From: an uncultured Clostridia bacterium
GTDB lineage: Bacteria; Bacillota; Clostridia; TANB77; CAG-508
DNA: 64,000 bases
Assembly (NCBI GenBank): GCA_934120135.1
Contig: CAKOTK010000002.1
Coordinates: 124,001-188,000 of the forward strand
Reading direction: 5' to 3'
Part shown: piece by piece, positions 1 through 9,427 of the stretch
Layout: each line of letters opens with the position of its first letter
Position numbering within the stretch: position 1 is the first letter of the stretch
Position numbers and translations under genes: made by a program
Notes under the pieces: generated by a model
Told to the model about the DNA's origin: nothing
The model's input: the letters and a program-made list of their open reading frames with translations, nothing else
Databases searched by the model: none

Positions 1-2639
1 TACCAGAAACAATGCCAGCACATGATGTTGAAGTAGTAGGAAGCTATACAAAGAACTCATACAAAATAATATACAAAATAGTAGGAGACTATTTTACAAA
101 TAACAATTACAAAGAAGAAACATTAGAGTATGGAGCACAAATAACACCAGAAGTAAATCCAACACAAGAAGGATACACATTTAGTGGATGGTCAGAAATA
201 CTAGAAACAATGCCAGCACATGATGTTGAAGTAGTAGGAAGCTATACAAAGAACTCATACAAGATAACATATAAAATAGTAGGAGACTATTTTGCAAATA
301 ACAACTACAAAGAAGAAACATTAGAGTATGGAGCACAAATAACACCAGAAGTAAATCCAACACAAGAAGGATACACATTTAGTGGATGGTCAGAAATACC
401 AGAAACAATGCCAGCACATGATGTTGAAGTAGTAGGAAGCTATACAAAGAACTCATATAAAATAACATACAAAATAGTAGGAGATTATTTTACAAATAAC
501 AACTACAAAGAAGAAACATTAGAATATGGGGCACAAATAATACCAGAAGCAAATCCAACACAAGAAGGATACACATTTAGCGGATGGTCAGAAATACCAG
601 AAACAATGCCAGCAAATGATGTTGTAGTAGAAGGAAGTTATACTAGAAACAACTATCAATACAAAGTAAAATATTGGTATGAAAATGAACAAGGAACATA
701 CGAACCTCTTGAAACAGTTATTGGAGGAGAAGTACCATATGGAACAGTAATTGACACATTTACACAAAAAGATGGTGATGGAAAATACGTTTTAGATCAT
801 GTTGATCCTGCGAAATCAGCAACAGATAATAAAACAGCTAACTTAGTGATTACACACAAAGAAAGTGAAAACATATTAAATGTATATTACAAGAGAAATT
901 CATTTAATTACAAAATAGAATACTACAAAGAGATAGCTAATGGAGAAGAATTTATAACATCAACAGGAAATAAACAACAAAAACTAAAAACAAAAATTAC
1001 AGATGATATATTAAAAGATGATTTTGGCGCAAACTGGAAAAATGCAAATAAGCCACAAAAAGGATACCAAGATGGTATAGTTGAAAATGCAGAATCTACA
1101 AATTATTATATTACAATAAAAGAAAGTGACAATGTAATTAAAGTTGTATATAAATTAAAAACAAATATTGAATATAAAGTAAAATATTACTTTAATGAAA
1201 TAGAAGACACATCAAAAGAAGATTCTGGTACTGCAAAATACGGACAACAAATAAATTCAGTAAAAGATTATAGTGATGGTGGATGGGAAAAATCATCAAA
1301 ATCAACATCACTTCCATATACAATCAAAGAATCAGGAAATGTTATTAAAGTTTACTATGTAAAACCTGATATAAAAGCTAAAAAAACAATATGGCAAGAT
1401 AGCACAAAATTAAAGGATGATGCAATAGTAGAAGCAGGTTCTACAGTAACATATAAGATAACTGCAAGTAATACAGGATATTTAGCAGGAAATGTTACAA
1501 TTAAAGATGAAGAATTACCACAAGGAAATGTTACAAACATCACAGCAACAGGTTATACAGAAACATTAACAGTCCAAGATTTAAAAGACGGAATAGTATT
1601 AAATGTACCAGCTCGAGGAACAGCAGAAGTAACAATCACAATTAAGCTAACAGGAGCAATTGGAACCCCAATATCAAACACAGCTAAATATGATAATACA
1701 GAAACTAATAAAGTTGAAAATAATGTTGAAAAAACAGTAGCATTAAAGGCAAAAGCAGAACAAGTACAGGTACTTAACACTAATGTAATTCTTGTTATGG
1801 ATATATCATATAGTATGAATGACAGACCAGTATGCACAGATCACACAACAGAGAAAGAACATAGAGATGCAGGATGTAGCAGAAGAGGAGATAAATGGTT
1901 AAAGAAAGACAAGAAGATTGATATTGCTAAAACAGTAATAAATAAATTTATTGATAGTGTTAAATTACCAGATCAAGCAACTACAGATAGTTCAATAATT
2001 GAAGTAATAAAATTCAATGGATGGCCTGATGTAGTTGGAAAAGCATCTAATTCTCAATCTAAAAATGATTTAAAAGCTAAAGTAAACAAGTTAGTCGAAA
2101 CTGGTGGAACATGGTACTCAAGACCACTTGCAATGACTACAGAGGAAATAACTAAACTAACTGAAGAAAGACCAGATAATAGAAATATAGTAATTTTCGT
2201 AAGTGATGGAGAACCAGCTAAACAAGACAAAAAAATTATAGACGAAGCAGACAAATTAAAAGCTGTACCAAATACAACTGTATATACAGTAGGCTTTGAT
2301 GCTGATATTGAAATATTAAAACAAATTGCTACAGACTATGGAAAATATAGAACAACAGATCAAGCAAGTAGTTTAAATACAATTTTCAATGAAATAGTAG
2401 ATGAAATTGCTATAAAAACTGAAAAGAAACAATCAGTATCAGGAAAAATTGAATTAAGCAATGTAGATTTAAACAAAACAAACAAAGTTGTGATAAAAGT
2501 AAATGGAACAGCAATTTCAGCAGATAAAGTTCAAGCAGCTATTGTAACAGAGAATAGTAAATATTATATAGACTTAAATAAACTTAACTTATCAAGCTTA
2601 CGAGATGATGTTTTAATTGAATACTTTATAAATGAATAA
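1..2639 (+). CDS. Large repeat-rich surface protein with VWA domain (5' truncated)
   Basis: The reading frame is open from the window edge, so the N-terminus is missing. In order it shows three near-identical 66-residue repeats and a fourth degenerate one, each with a YTFSGWSEI core, typical of InlB B-repeat / Listeria-Bacteroides repeat modules. MucBP-like segments follow (YKVKYWYENEQGTYEPL, YKVKYYFNE), then a DUF11-like beta domain around residues 460-570 (ending about GTPISNTAKY). A von Willebrand A domain comes next, with the MIDAS-type motif DISYSMND and the strand NIVIFVSDGEP. The protein ends YFINE with no LPXTG or membrane anchor. The family usually works outside the cell in adhesion or wall binding; that role is inferred. 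A terminator follows directly. Confidence 0.75.
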   Translation, partial: PETMPAHDVEVVGSYTKNSYKIIYKIVGDYFTNNNYKEETLEYGAQITPEVNPTQEGYTFSGWSEILETMPAHDVEVVGSYTKNSYKITYKIVGDYFANNNYKEETLEYGAQITPEVNPTQEGYTFSGWSEIPETMPAHDVEVVGSYTKNSYKITYKIVGDYFTNNNYKEETLEYGAQIIPEANPTQEGYTFSGWSEIPETMPANDVVVEGSYTRNNYQYKVKYWYENEQGTYEPLETVIGGEVPYGTVIDTFTQKDGDGKYVLDHVDPAKSATDNKTANLVITHKESENILNVYYKRNSFNYKIEYYKEIANGEEFITSTGNKQQKLKTKITDDILKDDFGANWKNANKPQKGYQDGIVENAESTNYYITIKESDNVIKVVYKLKTNIEYKVKYYFNEIEDTSKEDSGTAKYGQQINSVKDYSDGGWEKSSKSTSLPYTIKESGNVIKVYYVKPDIKAKKTIWQDSTKLKDDAIVEAGSTVTYKITASNTGYLAGNVTIKDEELPQGNVTNITATGYTETLTVQDLKDGIVLNVPARGTAEVTITIKLTGAIGTPISNTAKYDNTETNKVENNVEKTVALKAKAEQVQVLNTNVILVMDISYSMNDRPVCTDHTTEKEHRDAGCSRRGDKWLKKDKKIDIAKTVINKFIDSVKLPDQATTDSSIIEVIKFNGWPDVVGKASNSQSKNDLKAKVNKLVETGGTWYSRPLAMTTEEITKLTEERPDNRNIVIFVSDGEPAKQDKKIIDEADKLKAVPNTTVYTVGFDADIEILKQIATDYGKYRTTDQASSLNTIFNEIVDEIAIKTEKKQSVSGKIELSNVDLNKTNKVVIKVNGTAISADKVQAAIVTENSKYYIDLNKLNLSSLRDDVLIEYFINE
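12..650 (+). repeat. Tandem 198-bp coding repeats
   Basis: The sequence beginning atgccagcacatgatgttg recurs at 12, 210 and 408, with a diverged copy at 606, so the period is 198 bp (66 codons). The three full units differ at only a few bases. This suggests recent duplication or gene conversion within the surface protein gene. Confidence 0.9.
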
Positions 2640-2653
2640 AACACTAATAAAAA

Positions 2654-2681
2654 GGCGGATTTAATATCCGCCTCAATTTTT
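2654..2681 (+). terminator. Rho-independent terminator
   Basis: A perfect 7-bp stem GGCGGAT / ATCCGCC with a 5-base loop is followed by a T-rich tail. It lies 15 bases after the surface protein stop codon. Confidence 0.85.
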
Positions 2682-2706
2682 AAAAAAATAGGGAGGTTTT
2701 TTCTAA

Positions 2707-3180
2707 GTGGGAAAACACAGTGAAGAGAAAAAAGGTATTGATAAAAAATGGCTTATTATTATAATAGCAGTAATAATATTAGTTGCTGTAGGAATTACTG
2801 CAACAATATTAATAATAAAATACAAACCAAATTTTGGTAATCAAAACATTACTTCAATAAAAGACGAAAAAACAGTTGAACAAGAAAAATTAGTTTTAAG
2901 AAGTAATTTAGATTATAATAAAATTATAGAATATATATTTGAAAATAACATAGTAAAAACTACAAAAATTTATGAACAATTTGAACAAAAAGAAACATAT
3001 GAAAGCAAAAAGCAAATATATAGCATTACTCCAAGCATTAGTATAATAAAGCAAAATGATGAAGAACAATCAATAGAAACTGAACAACCAGTCATTGAAG
3101 AGGAAAAAGATTTATCATATGAAGAAATATATAATAAATACTTAGAAAGATTTTCAGACTTATATATAATTATAAAGTAG
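2707..3180 (+). CDS. Single-pass membrane protein of unknown function
   Basis: I do not recognise this 157-residue protein. The GTG start is chosen because GGGAGG lies 10 bases upstream. After a short charged leader (about residues 1-14) there is one strong transmembrane helix (WLIIIIAVIILVAVG and on). A hydrophilic Lys/Glu-rich region follows, with an acidic stretch near residues 115-140. The probable topology is N-in with an extracytoplasmic tail, by inference from the charges. The gene stands between two terminators and so looks monocistronic. Confidence 0.6.
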   Translation: MGKHSEEKKGIDKKWLIIIIAVIILVAVGITATILIIKYKPNFGNQNITSIKDEKTVEQEKLVLRSNLDYNKIIEYIFENNIVKTTKIYEQFEQKETYESKKQIYSITPSISIIKQNDEEQSIETEQPVIEEEKDLSYEEIYNKYLERFSDLYIIIK

Positions 3181-3206
3181 AATTTTTATTCTACTTTTAT
3201 TTTTTT
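3177..3206 (+). terminator. Rho-independent terminator overlapping the stop codon
   Basis: A GTAGAAT / ATTCTAC stem with a TTTT loop begins inside the TAG stop of the preceding gene and is followed by a long T-rich run. Confidence 0.8.
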
Positions 3207-3266
3207 CTCTTGAATAAATAAAATAACTATTATATAATAAAGAAAAAATGGAGAAAAGGTCAAAAA

Positions 3267-4316
3267 ATGAATTTACAAAAGAAATTGCAAAATATTGGAA
3301 TTGAACAAATTGATAAAATTAACCCAGAATTTGTAAGGTTAATAGCATTTAATGTAACAGAAGCATTAACAAATGCTTTTCCTGCAATATACGAGCAATA
3401 TAACAATATCTTAGCACAACTAATAAACTGTAATATGTATACAGCCAAAATAACAAAACCAATATCAAAAGTAAATTACATATATGAAAATAATAGTATT
3501 TATATTGATGAAAGTATTGACTTAACAACAATAAATGAACAAATAATTCATGAATGTATTCACTATCTACAAGACAGTAGAAACAAAAATGGAAAACTTA
3601 ACAAAATAGGTTTATGTAATTTTGGGAAATTCTCAGTATTTGGATTAGGAATAAACGAAGCAATAGTACAATATATATCAGCTAAAACTGTAAAAAATGA
3701 AGTTGAAATAATAGAAAAATATGGAGTTAGACTAAAAACAATTAGTCCAAATTATTATCCTTTTTTAACAAGTTTAATTGAGCAAATTGCATATCTTATG
3801 GGAGAAGATATATTAGTAATAGGAATATTATATAAAGGTAATAAATTAGAAGATGAATTATTAAATACATTTGAAGCAAACACAAAAAGGATTATAAATC
3901 AATTTGATATAATAGTTGATATAAACAATAAATTAAATACAGAAACAAACCAAGAAAAAATTAAAATATATCAGGAAGAAATTACTGCAATGTATATTGA
4001 CACGCAAAATAAAATATTTAGTACATTTTTTGAAAAGACTTTACCAAAACTTACAACTTGCCAAGAAGTAGATTATTATATGGATAAGGCAGTATGCTAT
4101 AGAAATGTAATGGGAGTAAGTACACAGGAAAGATTTTTATTTGGGAGTTTTTATGACATAAAATTAGAAGAACTAATAAGCAAATATGAAAAAAAGAAAA
4201 TGCAGATTTGTAGAAAAAGAGATAGCAATACACTTACAGTTATTTCTGATAATAAAATAATGAAATTGATAAGAAAAATAATAGTGTATTTTTCAGCACA
4301 AAAAGATAAACAATAA
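3267..4316 (+). CDS. Hypothetical protein with HECIH metallopeptidase-like motif
   Basis: This 349-residue protein has no signal peptide or membrane segment. The main landmark is IIHECIHYLQD at about residues 92-102, an HExxH zinc-protease motif followed by Gln-Asp. A further acidic helix around NEAIVQYISAKTV could carry a third ligand, as in gluzincin-like folds. I do not recognise the family, and protease function is inference from the motif alone. The start is an ATG preceded by AAAGGTC. The gene converges on the minus-strand gene at 4355 and shares a bidirectional terminator with it. Confidence 0.6.
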   Translation: MNLQKKLQNIGIEQIDKINPEFVRLIAFNVTEALTNAFPAIYEQYNNILAQLINCNMYTAKITKPISKVNYIYENNSIYIDESIDLTTINEQIIHECIHYLQDSRNKNGKLNKIGLCNFGKFSVFGLGINEAIVQYISAKTVKNEVEIIEKYGVRLKTISPNYYPFLTSLIEQIAYLMGEDILVIGILYKGNKLEDELLNTFEANTKRIINQFDIIVDINNKLNTETNQEKIKIYQEEITAMYIDTQNKIFSTFFEKTLPKLTTCQEVDYYMDKAVCYRNVMGVSTQERFLFGSFYDIKLEELISKYEKKKMQICRKRDSNTLTVISDNKIMKLIRKIIVYFSAQKDKQ

Positions 4317-4317
4317 T

Positions 4318-4356
4318 AAAAGCGAAAATAGGTAAAATTTACTTATTTTCGCTTTT
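4318..4356. terminator. Bidirectional terminator between convergent genes
   Basis: A long hairpin pairs AAAAGCGAAAATA with its near-complement TTATTTTCGCTTTT. It has A-rich and T-rich flanks on both sides, so it can serve both converging genes. Confidence 0.8.
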
Positions 4357-4729
4357 AAAATAACATATTCAAAACATTTATAATAGCTGTAATTAGTGCA
4401 ATTTTCCATGATAGCCTTCCAGTTGTAGTGAAAACATTTTTAACGATAGTCAAATTATAATCTTTACGAACAACCAAAGCCAAACAATTTGATTCAGGAA
4501 TGTCACTATTATCAGGTTCAGATATGTTAGAAACTGTATTTTCAATTAGACTATCATTGCTATTTTCAGGAGGTAAATTCTCACTTGATTCTAAAATAGA
4601 ATCATCATAAACTCCGAAATCTCTTTTAGCAAAAGCAGAATAGCTAGCTCTAACTTCATTTAAAATTTTAACAGCATATGCCATAGAGTCACTAATAACT
4701 TCAACATTTTCATTTTGAGTTTCTAACAC
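4355..4729 (-). CDS. Small tail-anchored protein of unknown function
   Basis: The open frame reaches back to a TTG at 4750. The better start is the GTG at 4729, because AGAGGTGAT lies at ideal spacing before it; this gives 124 residues. The N-terminal half contains a possible helix (MAYAVKILNEVRASYSAF). The middle is rich in Ser, Asn, Glu and Pro and probably disordered. The C-terminus is hydrophobic (SWKIALITAIINVLNMLF), consistent with a tail anchor. I do not recognise a family. It is the only minus-strand chromosomal gene seen here. Confidence 0.55.
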   Translation of the reverse strand: MLETQNENVEVISDSMAYAVKILNEVRASYSAFAKRDFGVYDDSILESSENLPPENSNDSLIENTVSNISEPDNSDIPESNCLALVVRKDYNLTIVKNVFTTTGRLSWKIALITAIINVLNMLF

Positions 4730-5289
4730 AATATCACCTCTTTTGTACAAAATATCTAAAACAAGTATAACATTAAAAAATACATAAGTAAAGAAAATTT
4801 GACAATATTTTTACATCAAAATTAACTGGATATAAAATACAAATGTAAATTAGAAAAAAACTATTGCAAAATTAAAGTACTTATATTATTATAATAGCAG
4901 CAATATACCAAAAGAAAAATAAGGAAGAGGCACAAAACATGAAAAAAGCTAGAACCTTGGCAGGAGTAGAGAGAGAGCCACAACATTAATAAATAACAAC
5001 CAAGCTAAGAAATTAGCTTTATTAAGCATACTTAAGGCAGATATTAAATATGAAAGTATTTAGTATCTGTCTTTGTTTGTATTCTAAGAAATTTATCATT
5101 GTATGATAAATTTCAGTAGAAGACAAATATGCGAATTGCTAGAATTTCTAACAGTTTGCACTGCGTAGAAATTCTTGAAATCCGTTTTTGTATGCCTGAA
5201 AGTTGTTGAAAAATAGATTTTAATATTAAAAAAATATATAAAAAACTAAAAGAAAGGGTATGAAAAAATCATACAAAGGTGAAAAAAGA
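4730..5289 (+). other. Gene-poor intergenic stretch with a possible leader peptide
   Basis: I see no long gene here. AAGGAAGAGG precedes an ATG at 4939 that opens a 16-codon frame (MKKARTLAGVEREPQH). If the frame shifted by -1 in the GAGAGAGAG run near 4970, it would continue for about 30 more codons. Around 5080-5200 several short inverted repeats suggest a structured leader for the prepilin-like gene at 5290. I could not match a known riboswitch. Confidence 0.35.
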
Positions 5290-6208
5290 ATGAAAAACAA
5301 AAGAATTTTAAAGGAAAGAGGTATTACTCTAATAGCACTAGTAGTAACAATTGTAGTATTGCTAATTTTAGCAGGAGTAACTATAAACGCAGTATTCAGC
5401 GACAGTGGAATAATTAAAAAAGCACAAGAAGCTCAAAACAAAGCAAATGAAAGTGTACAAAAAGATATGGAACAAATAAACACACTAGAAAATTGGATGA
5501 ATAGTTATACAGGAAATGTTGAAAAATTTACAGTAAAATTCTGCAACTATGATGGTACAGTACTACAGATAGTTGAGGTAGAAAAAGGTGGAACGGCAAA
5601 ATATACAGAGGCTGAGCCTATAAGACAAATAGAAGATGGATATAAGTATAAATTTAAAGAATGGGTTACTAGCAAAGAAGGAAAAATAACTGCAAATTTA
5701 ACAAATATTAGTTCAAATCTTGAAATATATGCTAATTATTCAAGAATAGTAGGAATGGAAACTACAGACGTGACGATGGTAGAAAAAGAGTTATGGATTT
5801 TAGAGGACGGAACGACGCAAGAAGCTACTTTTGTGGAGATAAGTGAAGAGGGTGGAAGAGCAATTTTAGAAGAATTAAAAAATACGAATAAAACATTTAA
5901 AGAATATTTTAATAGTGAAAATGATATAGATTCATTGGATATCAACGAATTTATAACATTAAGCATTTACGAAAGTGAAGTAGCAAGTACTGATTTACTT
6001 GTAGAAATTGCATTTTCTACAGTGTATTCACAAGATTTAAATTTTTATACATTTTTAGGAATTATAGATGAAACAGGTGATACTAAATGGATAGAACTAG
6101 TCTGTGAAGCTACAGAAAATCGGAAATTTAAATATTATTTTCCCAGCAGATGTTGTTAATGAAATGAAAAATGCTCAAACTTTAGTACTAGCAGTTTTAA
6201 GTAATTAA
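5290..6208 (+). CDS. Prepilin-like secreted protein, requires +1 frameshift at CGG
   Basis: The start at 5290 is chosen over the in-frame ATG at 5260 because AAAGGTG is well spaced before it. Residues 10-31 carry a type IV prepilin-like segment, GITLIALVVTIVVLLILAGV, in which Gly precedes the hydrophobic stretch. A short helix (KKAQEAQNKANES) and a beta-rich B-repeat-like domain (FTVKFCNYDGTVLQIVEV) follow. The zero frame reaches CGG at 6121 and ends at TGT TGT TAA. Skipping the C continues as GNLNIIFPADVVNEMKNAQ and ends at 6208, giving about 305 residues and a coherent beta-domain end. Function is unknown; export by a pilin-type route is inferred. Confidence 0.65.
6121..6123 (+). other. CGG +1 frameshift site 1 (AAT CGG A)
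   Basis: The in-frame CGG after AAT (Asn) must be read as C-skip plus GGA (Gly) to extend the prepilin-like protein by 28 residues to the stop at 6206-6208. Confidence 0.7.
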
Positions 6209-6289
6209 AAGTAATAAAAATATAACTTTTATAAAAACTCTTGCAATAGTTACCAAAATGTGGTAATATAGATTATAGTTTTAAAGGCA

Positions 6290-6522
6290 AAGAAAAAGAG
6301 GAGTAAGTTTTAACTAGCTATAAAGAGAACAGAAGTCACCGGCTGTAAGCTTCTGATAGTATAGAAAACTGAAGGTAGCTTTGGAGCCGATAAATTGAAA
6401 TAGCAGTAAATTTATCCGTATAACTTGCGTTAAAAGTAACTAAGATTAACAATAAATTTGTTAAATTAAGGTGGTACCGTGAGAATAATACCTCGCCCTT
6501 ATTTCAGGGCGAGGATTTTTGT
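6290..6522 (+). promoter_or_regulatory. T-box riboswitch for valS with terminator
   Basis: The leader ahead of valS contains the conserved T-box sequence AAGGTGGTACCGTG at about 6468-6481. It ends with a strong hairpin, CCTCGCCCT / AGGGCGAGG, followed by T residues at 6492-6522. The AGTAAG element near 6305 and a GTA triplet near 6373 in the stem I region fit a valine specifier, although I could not fold it to confirm. Known T-boxes let uncharged cognate tRNA turn on the downstream synthetase gene. Confidence 0.85.
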
Positions 6523-6547
6523 TTATTTTAATAAGGAGGAATGTAAA

Positions 6548-9187
6548 ATGCACGAATTAGAAGGAAAGTTTGAGCCACAAACTTTTGAAGAGGAAATTTA
6601 TAAAAATTGGAATGAAAAAGGCTATTTTAAACCATCTGATGACAAAACTAAAAAGCCATATACAATAGTAATTCCACCACCAAATATTACTGGCAAATTG
6701 CATATGGGTCATGCTCTTGACGAAACTTTGCAAGATATTTTAATTAGATATAAAAGAATGCAAGGTTTTAATACTTTATGGGTTCCAGGAACAGACCATG
6801 CTTCAATTGCAACAGAAGCTAAAATAGTTGAAAAACTAAAAGCTGAAGGGATTACCAAAGAAGACTTAGGTAGAGATGGCTTTTTAAAAAGAGCATGGGA
6901 ATGGAAAGAAGAATATGGTGGAACTATATTAAACCAACTTAAAAAATTAGGTTGTTCTTGCGACTGGTCTAGAGAAAGATTTACAATGGATGAAGGTTTA
7001 TCTAATGCCGTAACAGAAGTATTTATAGACTTATATAATAAAGGACTAATCTACAAAGGCAAGAGAATGATAAATTGGTGCCCATATTGCAATACTTCAA
7101 TTTCAGATGCAGAAGTAGAATATGAAGAAGAACCAACACATCTATGGCATGTTAAGTATCCAGTAAAAGGAGAAGAAGGAAAATTTGTTATAGTAGCAAC
7201 TACAAGACCAGAAACAATGTTAGGAGATACTGGTGTTGCAGTACATCCAGATGATGAAAGATACAAAGATTTAGTAGGAAAAACTGTAATATTACCAATT
7301 ATGAATAAAGAGATTCCTATTATAGCAGATGAATTTGTAGAAAAAGAATTTGGAACAGGTGCTGTAAAACTTACACCTGCACATGATCCAAATGATTATC
7401 AAGCGGCTTTAAAACATAACTTAGAAATTATACCTGTATTTGACGAAGAATTCAAAATGAACAACTTAGTACCAGAATACAAAGGTATGGATATGTATGA
7501 AGCAAGAGAAAAAATAGTTGAAAGATTACAAAAAGAAGGATACTTAGTAAAAATAGAAGACTATACTCACAATGTAGGAAAATGCTATCGTTGCCACCAT
7601 ACAATTGAGCCACACATTTCTGAGCAATGGTTTGTAAAAATGGAACCTCTAGCAAAACCAGCCATTGAAGCAGTTAGAACAGGAAAAGTAGAATTTGTAC
7701 CTGAAAGGTTTGATAAAATTTATTACAATTGGATGGAAAATATTCAAGACTGGTGTATTTCAAGACAATTATGGTGGGGACATAGAATACCAGCATATTA
7801 TTGCCAAGAATGTGGAAAAGTTATAGTATCAAAAGAAGAGCCACATAAATGTACAAAATGTGGAAGCACAAATTTAAAACAAGATGAAGACACATTAGAT
7901 ACATGGTTTAGCTCTGCATTATGGCCATTTTCAACATTAGGTTGGCCAGAGCAAACTGAGGATTATAAATACTTCTACCCAACAAGTACATTAGTTACAG
8001 GTTATGATATAATATTCTTCTGGGTAGCAAGAATGATATTCTCAGCATTAGAACATACAGGTCAAGTACCATTTGATAAAGTATTTATTCATGGAATAGT
8101 ACGTGATAGCCTAGGAAGAAAAATGTCTAAGAGCTTAGGTAATGGAATTGATCCATTAGAAATTATTGAAAAATATGGTACAGACGCATTAAGATTTTCA
8201 CTAGTATTAGGAATATCACCAGGAAATGATATTAGATATATGCCTGAAAAATTAGAATCTGCATCAAACTTTGCAAACAAATTATGGAATGCATCAAAAT
8301 TTGTTTTAAGCAATATGCCAGAAGATGGCTCAAAATTAGCAGAAGATAAATTGCCAGAAAACTTATGTTATGAAGATAAATGGATTTTATCTAAATTAAA
8401 TAAATTAGTTAAAGAAGTAACTAATAACCTAGAAAACTTTGAGCTTGGAATTGCAACACAAAAAGTATATGACTTTATTTGGAACGAATTCTGCGACTGG
8501 TATATTGAAATGGTAAAATCTCGTTTATATGACGAAAACTGCACAACAAAATTTGCTGCACAATATACTTTAAACAAAGTATTAAAAGATTCATTAAAAC
8601 TATTACATCCTGTAATGCCATTTGTAACAGAAAAAATATATATGCAACTATATCATAATGATGAAAGCATAATGATTTCAAAATGGCCGGAATATACAGA
8701 AAGCTTATCATTTGAAAAAGAAGAAGAGCAAATAGAAAAATTAAAAACAATAATAGTTGGAATTAGAAATTTACGTACAAACTTAAATGTTCATCCAAGT
8801 AAAAAATCTAAATTGATATTTGTAACAAAAACAGCAAATGATATGTTAAAAGAATCAAGTGCAATGATACAAAAATTAGGATTTGCAAATGAAATAGATA
8901 TACAAGAAAACAAAGAAAATATACCTCAAAATGCAATGTCAGTTTTGGCAGATGGAATAGAAGTATATATACCATTTGAAGAATTAGTAGACTTAGAAGC
9001 AGAAAAACAAAGACTACAAGGCGAAAGAGAAAAACTACTTTCTGAAGTTGCAAGAGGAGAAAAAATGCTTTCAAATCCTGGCTTTGTAAACAAAGCACCA
9101 GAAGCAAAAATAAATGAAGAAAAAGCAAAACTTGCTAAATACAAAGAAATGCTAGAAAAAGTTGAAGAAAGAATCAAAAGCATATAG
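6548..9187 (+). CDS. valS: Valyl-tRNA synthetase
   Basis: This enzyme charges tRNA-Val in the cytoplasm. At 879 residues it is of normal bacterial length. It shows the class I signature PNITGKLHMGHAL (HIGH-type) near residue 47 and KMSKS in GRKMSKSLGNGIDPLE near residue 525. The editing domain region carries TTRPETMLGDT and the C-terminal coiled-coil arm ends LAKYKEMLEKVEERIKSI. The ATG at 6548 follows AAGGAGGA; an upstream in-frame GTG at 6479 lies inside the T-box and is rejected. Expression should follow valine tRNA charging through the leader. Confidence 0.97.
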   Translation: MHELEGKFEPQTFEEEIYKNWNEKGYFKPSDDKTKKPYTIVIPPPNITGKLHMGHALDETLQDILIRYKRMQGFNTLWVPGTDHASIATEAKIVEKLKAEGITKEDLGRDGFLKRAWEWKEEYGGTILNQLKKLGCSCDWSRERFTMDEGLSNAVTEVFIDLYNKGLIYKGKRMINWCPYCNTSISDAEVEYEEEPTHLWHVKYPVKGEEGKFVIVATTRPETMLGDTGVAVHPDDERYKDLVGKTVILPIMNKEIPIIADEFVEKEFGTGAVKLTPAHDPNDYQAALKHNLEIIPVFDEEFKMNNLVPEYKGMDMYEAREKIVERLQKEGYLVKIEDYTHNVGKCYRCHHTIEPHISEQWFVKMEPLAKPAIEAVRTGKVEFVPERFDKIYYNWMENIQDWCISRQLWWGHRIPAYYCQECGKVIVSKEEPHKCTKCGSTNLKQDEDTLDTWFSSALWPFSTLGWPEQTEDYKYFYPTSTLVTGYDIIFFWVARMIFSALEHTGQVPFDKVFIHGIVRDSLGRKMSKSLGNGIDPLEIIEKYGTDALRFSLVLGISPGNDIRYMPEKLESASNFANKLWNASKFVLSNMPEDGSKLAEDKLPENLCYEDKWILSKLNKLVKEVTNNLENFELGIATQKVYDFIWNEFCDWYIEMVKSRLYDENCTTKFAAQYTLNKVLKDSLKLLHPVMPFVTEKIYMQLYHNDESIMISKWPEYTESLSFEKEEEQIEKLKTIIVGIRNLRTNLNVHPSKKSKLIFVTKTANDMLKESSAMIQKLGFANEIDIQENKENIPQNAMSVLADGIEVYIPFEELVDLEAEKQRLQGEREKLLSEVARGEKMLSNPGFVNKAPEAKINEEKAKLAKYKEMLEKVEERIKSI

Positions 9188-9188
9188 C

Positions 9189-9232
9189 ACAAATAACTGG
9201 TAGCCTATGGCTACCAGTTATTTGTGTTTTTT
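9189..9232 (+). terminator. valS terminator
   Basis: A perfect long stem, AAATAACTGGTAGCC / GGCTACCAGTTATTT, is followed by GTGTTTTTT. Confidence 0.9.
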
Positions 9233-9319
9233 CCTCCTTAGTGTATCAAAAACTTCTTCATCTTATCATAAAATCAACAAAAATATTCTAAAAAGTCAAT
9301 GAATTCCTAAAGAAAAAAA

Positions 9320-9394
9320 TGTCGAAAACTTACCAAAATTCGACAAAACCTCCTAGTTTTCGCTCTAGCAATAAATTGGAAAAAAATGTATAAT
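9320..9394 (+). promoter_or_regulatory. Spo0A boxes and promoter of the spoIIA operon
   Basis: TGTCGAA at 9320-9326 and its inverted form TTCGACA at 9339-9345 match the Spo0A binding box. A TATAAT element at 9389-9394 lies 34 bases before the spoIIAA start, with no clear -35. Control of spoIIA by phosphorylated Spo0A is established in sporulating Firmicutes; the sigma factor used here is not resolved by eye. Confidence 0.75.
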
Positions 9395-9427
9395 AGGACA
9401 AGCAAAACAATTAAGGGAGGTACACAT

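Noticed and set aside
5040..5259. Cyclic di-GMP or other known riboswitch before the prepilin-like gene
   Set aside because: I could not find the conserved core sequences of GEMM or similar classes.
6479..6547. Upstream GTG start for valS
   Set aside because: It lies inside the T-box antiterminator region. ATG 6548 has AAGGAGGA at ideal spacing.
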